A stretch of DNA of 33,443 nucleotides, from assembly GCA_938074445.1 (NCBI GenBank), contig CALJEK010000022.1, positions 1 through 33,443 of the forward strand, read 5' to 3'. A program made the translations under genes and the position numbers. The notes beneath the pieces are model-generated. The model was not told the origin of the DNA. It made no database searches and was given only the letters and a program-made list of their open reading frames with translations. The stretch is from Candidatus Kryptoniota bacterium. GTDB lineage: Bacteria > Bacteroidota > Ignavibacteria > Kryptoniales > Kryptoniaceae. Shown piece by piece: positions 26,578-33,443 of this stretch (its first letter is position 1; each line of letters begins with the position of its first letter).

Positions 26578-27504
26578 TTAGTGTGGAAAAGTTTCAACAA
26601 TTATTGAACCGACGATATCGTTAATGTCTTCAATTTTATTTTCCTCGCAATATCTGATTATGCCTGAGATGATATTAATCGGGGTGTTCGGGTCAATAAA
26701 GTTTGCTGTTCCGACTTGTATCGCTTTTGCCCCTGCTATCATAAATTCAATTGCGTCTTCCCATGTTGTTATTCCGCCAATTCCAATGATGGGTATATCG
26801 ACGTTTTGGAAAACCTCAAAAACTTTTGCGAGCGCAATTGGTTTTATCGCGGGACCTGAAAGCCCACCTGTGATAGTTGATATTTTAGGCTTCCTTGTTT
26901 TTATGTCAATCGCCATCCCAACAACTGTATTTATCAAAGATACCGCATCTGCTCCTTCCTCTTTACAAACTTTAGCAAATTCAGAAATCCTTGTGACATT
27001 GGGTGTAAGTTTAATTATCAATGTTTTGCTCGTAAGTTTTCTCGTTGCGTTGACGATTTTAGCCGTCATTTCTATGTTCGTTCCAAATTCAAGTCCGCCT
27101 TCCTTTACATTTGGACAGGAGATATTGATTTCGTATGCGCTCACCCCTTCTGTGTCTTCTAATCGTTTTATTATTTCACAGTAATCTTCAATTCTTTTCG
27201 CTGCGATGTTTACAATTATTGCGGTATCAAAGTTTCTCAGCAAGGGTAATTTTTCGTTTATAAATTTATCAACCCCAATATTGGCAAGTCCAATTGAGTT
27301 TAGCATTCCACACGGTGTCTCAGCAACTCGCGGTGGTGGGTTGCCAACTTTAGGTTTAAGTGTCAATGATTTTGTAACTATACCACCGAGTTTGTTAATA
27401 TCAATTGTCCCAATTAATTCATCCCCATATCCAAAAGTTCCTGAGGCAACAAGGACTGGATTTTTAAGTCTTAGCTTACCAACTATAACTTCCGTTTTGA
27501 TCAT
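26578..27504 (-). CDS. pyrD: Dihydroorotate dehydrogenase, catalytic subunit (class 1B)
   Basis: Oxidises dihydroorotate to orotate in pyrimidine synthesis. The 308-residue FMN barrel has LVASGTFGYGDE, the TPCGMLNSIGLANIG segment, catalytic Cys130 in YEINISCPNVKEGG, KLTPNVTRI, GLSGPAIKPIAL and GIGGITTWEDAIEFMIAGA. Class 1B is supported by the neighbouring electron-transfer subunit PyrK, whose stop overlaps this start (TTATGA). The pair forms an NAD-linked heterotetramer. Confidence 0.96.
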   Translation of the reverse strand: MIKTEVIVGKLRLKNPVLVASGTFGYGDELIGTIDINKLGGIVTKSLTLKPKVGNPPPRVAETPCGMLNSIGLANIGVDKFINEKLPLLRNFDTAIIVNIAAKRIEDYCEIIKRLEDTEGVSAYEINISCPNVKEGGLEFGTNIEMTAKIVNATRKLTSKTLIIKLTPNVTRISEFAKVCKEEGADAVSLINTVVGMAIDIKTRKPKISTITGGLSGPAIKPIALAKVFEVFQNVDIPIIGIGGITTWEDAIEFMIAGAKAIQVGTANFIDPNTPINIISGIIRYCEENKIEDINDIVGSIIVETFPH

Positions 27505-28274
27505 AACAAGATATCTTTTGAGTTAAAAATGGGACCATCTTTGCAAGCTAACTTGTATTTCCCATCCCTTGTTTTCACGGCGCATCCTTGACATAATCCC
27601 GTTCCGCATGCCATTGGGGCTTCAACGGAGACTTCACAATTAAGATTTAGTTTATCGCATAGTTCGATAATTGCTTTAAGCATTGGGATTGGACCACAGG
27701 CGAAAACTTTAAATGCAGAAGGGGTTTTTACTATATCGTTATTCATTACCTTTAACTTAAAAAGTTCAACAACCGTTCCTTTGTGCCCATACGAGCCGTC
27801 ATCCGTTGCGGTATTTACATTTACAAATCCATCAAGAACAAGTTGTGACTTCGTCCTTGCTCCTACAAGTGAAATTATATTTTTATTTTTTTCTTTCAAA
27901 ATTTTCGTCAAAAACGGAAAAGGTGCAATCCCAAGCCCTCCAGCAACTATTAAAGCTGTGTCGAAATCGTCGTTCAAGTTAAATCCATTCCCAAGCGGTC
28001 CGATTATATCTATTTTTTCGCCAACCTTTTTGCTTGATAAAATTTTTGTCGCTTTTCCAACAACATTAAAAATTATCTGAATTCTGTCATCAATTACGTT
28101 GTAAACGCTGAAAGGTCTGCGCAAAAGTGGATCGAGGTTTTCTGAAACTTTTATATTTATAAATTGCCCTGGTTTTGAAGCCGTTGAAATTTCTGGGGAC
28201 AAAAGTTCAATTCGATAGATATTTTCACCTACAGGTTCATTTGAAAGGATGGTCGAGATTGTCTTGATTATCAT
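27501..28274 (-). CDS. pyrK: Dihydroorotate dehydrogenase electron-transfer subunit
   Basis: Iron-sulfur flavoprotein that passes electrons from PyrD to NAD+. The FAD-binding domain has LLRRPFSVYNV (51-61), the NAD-binding part IVAGGLGIAPFPFL (109-122), and ACGPIPML (192-199). The C-terminal [2Fe-2S] site has Cys223, Cys228, Cys231 and Cys244 (CGTGLCQGC, then LACKDGPIF). Length 257 is normal. The ATG at 28274 lies inside the end of the TPR lipoprotein gene (38-base overlap), with AAGAAG as a likely ribosome site. Confidence 0.95.
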   Translation of the reverse strand: MIIKTISTILSNEPVGENIYRIELLSPEISTASKPGQFINIKVSENLDPLLRRPFSVYNVIDDRIQIIFNVVGKATKILSSKKVGEKIDIIGPLGNGFNLNDDFDTALIVAGGLGIAPFPFLTKILKEKNKNIISLVGARTKSQLVLDGFVNVNTATDDGSYGHKGTVVELFKLKVMNNDIVKTPSAFKVFACGPIPMLKAIIELCDKLNLNCEVSVEAPMACGTGLCQGCAVKTRDGKYKLACKDGPIFNSKDILL

Positions 28275-30153
28275 CTATTCTTCTTTTCTTTCTTTCCCGA
28301 ACTCTTTGAGTATCTTCTTCAAATTCATTTATTTTTGGCTTTGTTTCGTCAACTTGGTTTGTTTTTGTTTCTTTTGGAGGTTTAGGAGTTTGGGGTATTT
28401 CAATTTTTTCTGGATTTAATTTTACCTCTGCTATTCTGGCATATTCAGATTTTGGGAAATTGTTTACAACATTTCTGTAATATTCGCTCGCCTTTGTAAA
28501 ATTTTTAAGTTTATACTCGTTAATCCATGCGATTGCGAAAAATGCTCTTGCTTTTAAATCCGAGTTCGAGTTATGATTGCAGATTATTGAAAGCATTTTC
28601 ACCGCTGCTTCCGGGTCATCGTCGATCAATGATATTGCTTTGTTATAAATTTCATTTAATGTGTCTTTAACAAATTCAGGTTTAATTCCGAGAAATTTTA
28701 AGGCTTGTGTTGAAAATTCACTTTGGGGAAATTTTTCAATTAGTTCAAGGTTAATTTCTTTTGCCTTTGCTGTGTCGATTGTTTCGTAAATCGTTCCAAG
28801 AAGATAATAAGAACGCGGTGCGCTTGAGGTCTCGGGAAAGTTTTTGATTACATCAGTGAGATAATGAATTGCCGAATCAACGCGGTCGAGTGAGGTATAA
28901 AAAATCCAAGCAAGTGAGTATTTTGCTTGCGCGATTATATTTTTGAGTGAATCAATGTTTATTGGTGGTATCGAATCAGTGGAATTCATTGATTTTAAAA
29001 TGCTATCATTTCTTGATATTATCGAGTGATATCTGAAGTAGTCGTTCATCAACGTAGTTTTTTTCTGTGCTTGCTTAGCGATCTCAGCTTGTGGGAACTC
29101 AAACTGTGCTTTTTCGTAAAAGAATTTAGCTGAATCATATTTTCCAAATTTTGTTTCGTATATTTGACCAAGTTCGAAATAGCCAAATGCGGATTCTTGG
29201 GTTCTCTTGTAAGTTGTGTCAAGGTAAATATAAGTTTGAACGGCAAGATCTATTCTGTTGGATAAATAACGAGTGCGAGCAAGTTCAAGATAAACTCTCC
29301 TTTCGTAATCTTTATCCATTTTGGAATAGAGCAGGTCGTTTAGAACTCTTTCAGCAAGTTCATAGTCACCAAGTTCGCGTTGTTGTATGGCGTATTTTAT
29401 GAGGGCATATGTTTTAAGGTTTGTTCTTTTTGTTGTTTTAGAAGCGTTGTAATAAAATTTCGCGCTTTCGCTCGGGTTTCTTCCCTCGTTTATCTCACCA
29501 AGATAGAATAAAATTTCGGCTCTATCTTCACCTTTTGCTTGTTGAGATGCGAGATTAAGATAGTAAGATGCGCTGTCTATTTCACCAAGTTTATATTTTG
29601 CAAATCCGTAGATTTTGTAAAGATTCCATAGTTTTTTGTTTTTAGAATCACGATTTGTTTTGGTTTGAAATGTAATTATTGCGTCTTCATATTTTTTCCT
29701 CTTTGAGAGCGTTAGCATTAAAAGGTAAAGTGCTTCATCGTAAAGCTTGCTTTGAGGGAATGTTGAGATGAGTTCTGCAAATTTTCTTTCGGCGCTGAGG
29801 TAATTATCCTGATAAAGGTATGCTTTCCCAATCATCAGAATGGCGTCGTCCGCGACTGATGAGTTAAGGTAATATTGCAAAATCTTTGAGCATTTTTTTA
29901 TGACATCGTCAAGTTTGTTTTTCTCGGTTGGCGGGATTTTGAATTCAGAGTCGATTTTTTCAACGGATAGAAATTTTTCAGATGAGATTCTGCTTTGTAT
30001 GGAGTTCTCAACTTGTTCAAATATGGTTTTAGCGTTATAGTAGGTGTTAAAGTAAGCGTTAAATTCGCTTGCTATATTTTTCCATATACTGCAGCCGACG
30101 AGCACAATTGTTGATAGAATTAACAAGGGGATTATTTTGATCTTGCGGTTCAA
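28237..30153 (-). CDS. TPR-repeat lipoprotein, PorW/SprE-like
   Basis: A 638-residue exported lipoprotein: signal KIIPLLILSTIVLVGC with lipid-bearing Cys21, then a run of tetratricopeptide repeats through about residue 590 (for example DDAILMIGKAYLYQDNYLSA, EILFYLGEINEGRNPSESAK, RSYYLLGTIYETIDTAKAKE), and a Lys/Glu/Asp-rich tail. The sequence after the lipobox, NAYFNTYYNAKTIFEQVE, resembles the N-terminal segment of PorW/SprE, the periplasmic TPR lipoprotein of type IX secretion. BamD-like or general TPR scaffold proteins are alternatives. The start appears to be a TTG at 30153: an in-frame stop lies upstream and no ATG precedes the signal peptide. The 3' end overlaps pyrK by 38 bases. Confidence 0.8.
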   Translation of the reverse strand: MNRKIKIIPLLILSTIVLVGCSIWKNIASEFNAYFNTYYNAKTIFEQVENSIQSRISSEKFLSVEKIDSEFKIPPTEKNKLDDVIKKCSKILQYYLNSSVADDAILMIGKAYLYQDNYLSAERKFAELISTFPQSKLYDEALYLLMLTLSKRKKYEDAIITFQTKTNRDSKNKKLWNLYKIYGFAKYKLGEIDSASYYLNLASQQAKGEDRAEILFYLGEINEGRNPSESAKFYYNASKTTKRTNLKTYALIKYAIQQRELGDYELAERVLNDLLYSKMDKDYERRVYLELARTRYLSNRIDLAVQTYIYLDTTYKRTQESAFGYFELGQIYETKFGKYDSAKFFYEKAQFEFPQAEIAKQAQKKTTLMNDYFRYHSIISRNDSILKSMNSTDSIPPINIDSLKNIIAQAKYSLAWIFYTSLDRVDSAIHYLTDVIKNFPETSSAPRSYYLLGTIYETIDTAKAKEINLELIEKFPQSEFSTQALKFLGIKPEFVKDTLNEIYNKAISLIDDDPEAAVKMLSIICNHNSNSDLKARAFFAIAWINEYKLKNFTKASEYYRNVVNNFPKSEYARIAEVKLNPEKIEIPQTPKPPKETKTNQVDETKPKINEFEEDTQRVRERKKRRIDDNQDNLDHPFK

Positions 30154-30186
30154 GGTTGAATTTAGATATTGAGTTTAGCCTGTGCT

Positions 30187-30215
30187 AATTTAAGGTAAAT
30201 GTTTTCAATTTGCAA
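30187..30215 (-). promoter_or_regulatory. Possible promoter for the TPR lipoprotein-pyrK-pyrD-folC-rho run
   Basis: Minus strand TTGCAA (30215-30210), 17-base spacer, TAAATT (30192-30187), about 33 bases above the TTG start. Confidence 0.35.
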
Positions 30216-30257
30216 ATTATGAAGCGTTTGAAAGTTGAGCTGTGGGGTCAAAAGTTA

Positions 30258-30286
30258 TTGTTTTTTTGGTCTGCAGTTTTTAAATT
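30258..30286 (+). promoter_or_regulatory. Possible promoter for the gap operon
   Basis: TTGTTT (30258-30263), 17-base spacer, TAAATT (30281-30286); the leader to the ATG at 30362 would be about 70 bases and ends with a strong ribosome site GGGAGGT. This 208-base divergent region shows nothing else clear. Confidence 0.35.
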
Positions 30287-30340
30287 TAAAAAAACTTTTC
30301 AATCTAAATTCATTTATTCGCAAAGTTAACAGCAAACTAA

Positions 30341-31375
<1,035 letters not shown>

Positions 31376-31393
31376 TCGTTTTTGAATTTTTAT

Positions 31394-31414
31394 CCCCTCC
31401 GTCACTTGGAGGGG
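31394..31414 (+). terminator. GC-rich hairpin after gap (partial terminator or processing site)
   Basis: CCCCTCC (31394-31400) and GGAGGGG (31408-31414) pair perfectly around a 7-base loop; GCATTTT follows, a short T-run interrupted by GCA. It may reduce transcription into the next two genes or protect the gap mRNA end. Confidence 0.5.
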
Positions 31415-31440
31415 GCATTTTAAATAAATTGGGATTAAAT

Positions 31441-32160
31441 ATGCGTATTTTAATTTTTATTTTGCTTATCAATTTTTCATTCGCTCAAAATGCCGATGAG
31501 ATCATCAACAGGACAATTGAAGTAGTTGAGGAAAATGATAAGAAACTTGAAAACATTTCGGGCGAGTTCAAACTTAAGGTTGTGTTAGATTATAATTTGA
31601 CCGTTAAGAAGGGAAATTATGAATTTTTATACGATGTGAAATTTGAGAATGGCGTGATAAAGGATAGAAAATTAGTTTCAACTCCAAGCGATGTAGATTC
31701 GTCAAGTTTGATGATAGCGAAGCAAATTGAGAAGGTCAGAAGAGAGGAAAGTTTAAAAATAAAAAATCTTGTTTTTCCCTTCCTTCGCGTTGGAAGTGAT
31801 TTGACCGAGAAGAAGATAAATTTCAAATTTAACGGCACGGAGAAACTTTCGGGTAAAAATTGTTTCGTGATAAAGGTTGATTATAAAGTTAAAAGTGACA
31901 CATCCAGCTCTGAAGGCACAGGGAAAATATGGATTGATCAGCGAAGCTATCTCCCCGTCAGGTGTGAGTATGATGTGACATATAATTCCAAGAGATTCGG
32001 AAAAAATCAAAGCAAGCAATTTCTTGATGTCTCAAGTTTTAATGGGATTCTTTTGCCAGCCAGAAATGAGGTTCAGGTTTTTCCAAAGATTTTATTTGTT
32101 AAGTTCGGGACAGTTAAAATAGTTTATGAAGCAATTAATGTTACATTTTTTTTAAAATAA
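31441..32160 (+). CDS. Secreted LolA-like (outer-membrane lipoprotein-sorting fold) protein
   Basis: A 239-residue exported protein. The signal peptide MRILIFILLINFSFA is followed by predicted cleavage before QNADE, giving an N-terminal Gln. The mature part starts with an amphipathic helix (ADEIINRTIEVVEENDKKLE) and continues as repeated beta strands (ISGEFKLKVVL, GKIWIDQRSYLPVRCEYDVT, DVSSFNGILLPARNEVQVFP). This resembles the half-barrel of LolA/LolB/MucB-type lipid-binding proteins, but no residue proves lipid binding; the call rests on the helix plus the IWID...LPVR...G..LP pattern. The ATG at 31441 is preferred over the TTG at 31429. It sits between gap and pgk with no obvious metabolic reason. 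Confidence 0.65.
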   Translation: MRILIFILLINFSFAQNADEIINRTIEVVEENDKKLENISGEFKLKVVLDYNLTVKKGNYEFLYDVKFENGVIKDRKLVSTPSDVDSSSLMIAKQIEKVRREESLKIKNLVFPFLRVGSDLTEKKINFKFNGTEKLSGKNCFVIKVDYKVKSDTSSSEGTGKIWIDQRSYLPVRCEYDVTYNSKRFGKNQSKQFLDVSSFNGILLPARNEVQVFPKILFVKFGTVKIVYEAINVTFFLK

Positions 32161-32175
32161 ATTTGGCGAAGCACC

Positions 32176-33369
32176 ATGAGAAAAGTAACAATTGATGATT
32201 TGCACCTTAAAGGGAAAAGAGTTCTTGTTAGAGTTGATTTTAACGTCCCAATTGAAGGTGGTAAAGTTGGAGATGATACAAGAATAAGGGAAGCGTTGCC
32301 TACGATAAGGAAAATTATCGCTGAGGGTGGCAAAGCAATTTTGATGAGTCATCTCGGAAGACCAAAAGGTGGATTTGATCCAAAGTATAGTTTGAAACCA
32401 ATTGCGGAGCACCTTTCAAATCTTCTCGGGATGCCCGTTAAATTTGCACCCGATTGCGTTGGTGACGAAGTTAGAAAAATGGTTAACGAATTAAATGAAG
32501 GCGAGATTTTACTACTTGAGAATGTTAGATTTCATCCTGAGGAGGAGAAAAACGATGAAAATTTTGCGCGCGAACTTGCCTCTTTGGCTGATGTTTATAT
32601 AAATGATGCCTTTGGAAGTGCGCATCGGGCACATGCTTCAACTGAAGGTGTAGCAAGATTTGTGAATGAGACCGCAATAGGTTATTTAATGCAAAAGGAG
32701 ATTGAATATTTATCTAAAGCAACTTCAAATCCAGAGAAGCCGTATGTGGCAATTCTTGGTGGGGCGAAAGTTTCGGATAAAATTCAAGTTATAAAGAACT
32801 TAATTGAAAAAGTCGATGCGTTTTTGATCGGTGGTGGAATGGCAAATACATTTTTGAAAGCCAAGGGATATGAAGTTGGGAAATCACTTGTTGAGGAAGA
32901 CAAACTTAAACTTGCGGAGGAAATTTTAAGTGAGGCTGAGAAGAAAAATGTAAAATTTCTTTTGCCGGTTGATTGCGTAATTGCCAATAAATTTGCCAAT
33001 GACGCTGATTTTGAGATCGTTGCTGTTGATAAAGTTAAACAGGATTGGATGATACTTGATATTGGTCCAGAAACTGTAAAAAAGTTTGAGGAGGTTTTGA
33101 AAGATGCAAAGACAGTTGTTTGGAACGGACCGATGGGTGTTTTTGAATTTGATAACTTTGCGAGGGGAACATTTGAAATCGCTAAAATTTTGGCTGAATT
33201 GACGAAGAAGGGAACTATAACAATTGTCGGCGGTGGGGATTCAGCATCAGCGGTCTCAAAAGCAGGATTGTCTAACAGTGTTTCACATGTTTCAACTGGT
33301 GGCGGTGCTTCGCTTGAATTCCTTGAAGGAAAGGTTCTGCCAGGGATAGCTGCTATAAAAGATAAATAA
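32176..33369 (+). CDS. pgk: Phosphoglycerate kinase
   Basis: Makes ATP from 1,3-bisphosphoglycerate in glycolysis, or runs in reverse in gluconeogenesis. The 397-residue monomer is full length: VRVDFNVP near the start, [34 protein letters not shown] for the substrate side, [10 protein letters not shown], and the nucleotide side WNGPMGVFE and [10 protein letters not shown] ending with [15 protein letters not shown]. It follows the LolA-like gene by 15 bases. The 74 bases after the stop show no clear terminator inside the window. Confidence 0.97.
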   Translation: MRKVTIDDLHLKGKRVLVRVDFNVPIEGGKVGDDTRIREALPTIRKIIAEGGKAILMSHLGRPKGGFDPKYSLKPIAEHLSNLLGMPVKFAPDCVGDEVRKMVNELNEGEILLLENVRFHPEEEKNDENFARELASLADVYINDAFGSAHRAHASTEGVARFVNETAIGYLMQKEIEYLSKATSNPEKPYVAILGGAKVSDKIQVIKNLIEKVDAFLIGGGMANTFLKAKGYEVGKSLVEEDKLKLAEEILSEAEKKNVKFLLPVDCVIANKFANDADFEIVAVDKVKQDWMILDIGPETVKKFEEVLKDAKTVVWNGPMGVFEFDNFARGTFEIAKILAELTKKGTITIVGGGDSASAVSKAGLSNSVSHVSTGGGASLEFLEGKVLPGIAAIKDK

Positions 33370-33443
33370 ACCTGTCGGAGGGCACTTACCATATTTTTTA
33401 TTTATTGAGCAGTGTTTTATATTTTGTTTTGAAGTGCAAAAAT

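Noticed and set aside
26624-27184. Plus-strand 186-residue ORF
   Set aside because: Antisense shadow of pyrD with low-complexity hydrophobic content.
32784-33392. Minus-strand 202-residue ORF
   Set aside because: Antisense shadow of pgk, which is well supported.
33382-33437. GCACTT/AAGTGC as a terminator after pgk
   Set aside because: The arms are separated by 44 bases and no compact stem forms.

Overview
The window is a compact, AT-rich stretch of bacterial chromosome with no rRNA, tRNA, CRISPR or insertion sequence that I can see. Its type IX secretion (T9SS) C-terminal sorting domains, T9SS-associated proteins, Gln at the mature N-terminus of predicted exported proteins, and Lys/Glu/Ile-rich housekeeping proteins point to the Bacteroidota/Chlorobiota/Ignavibacteria side of the FCB group. 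A thermophilic lineage such as Candidatus Kryptonia would fit. This placement is by recognition of protein style, not by any search.

Layout. 1-1111 (minus): the start of an M16 peptidase cut by the window edge, and a secreted T9SS protein whose reading frame is broken only by one TGA, sitting exactly where the second Cys of a CXXCH motif should be. 1196-1921 (minus): endonuclease V, divergent from a plus-strand group (1978-5402) of a glutaminyl-cyclase-like M28 lipoprotein, the large chain of methylmalonyl-CoA mutase and a SpoU-type rRNA methyltransferase. 5386-12687 (minus): SAM methyltransferase, biotin carboxylase, MutS2, CvpA and YqeY, then (behind an intrinsic terminator) an ExbB-ExbD-ExbD proton channel operon. 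12913-16427 (plus): PAS histidine kinase, sigma-54 response regulator and UbiA-type prenyltransferase, overlapping one another. 16435-19512 (minus): an SDR reductase and acetolactate synthase large and small subunits, where the large subunit has a strikingly altered ThDP/Mg site. 19635-23892 (plus): Crp/Fnr regulator, PHP phosphoesterase, lumazine synthase and a PorZ-like beta-propeller protein. 23889-30153 (minus): TPR lipoprotein (PorW/SprE-like), PyrK, PyrD, FolC, Rho. 30362-33369 (plus): GAPDH, a LolA-like secreted protein, phosphoglycerate kinase.

How it fits together. Most genes are core metabolism and maintenance: glycolysis, pyrimidine, folate and riboflavin synthesis, repair and transcription termination. 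The lineage-specific layer is export: two T9SS-type C-terminal domains, a PorZ-like and a PorW-like component, and a glutaminyl cyclase with two predicted signal peptidase I substrates starting with Gln. Biotin carboxylase and methylmalonyl-CoA mutase would serve propionyl-CoA/succinyl-CoA interconversion, but their partner subunits are not here. Gene packing is very tight, with many same-strand and tail-to-tail overlaps. Seven intergenic sites look like TTG-17/18 bp-TAT promoters.

The three observations most worth checking are the TGA in the CXXCH motif with a stem-loop directly downstream (selenocysteine, nonsense mutation or sequencing error), the Asp/Asn swap in the acetolactate synthase metal site, and the export-related Gln/cyclase pairing. 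No gene-free stretch exceeds about 210 bases.
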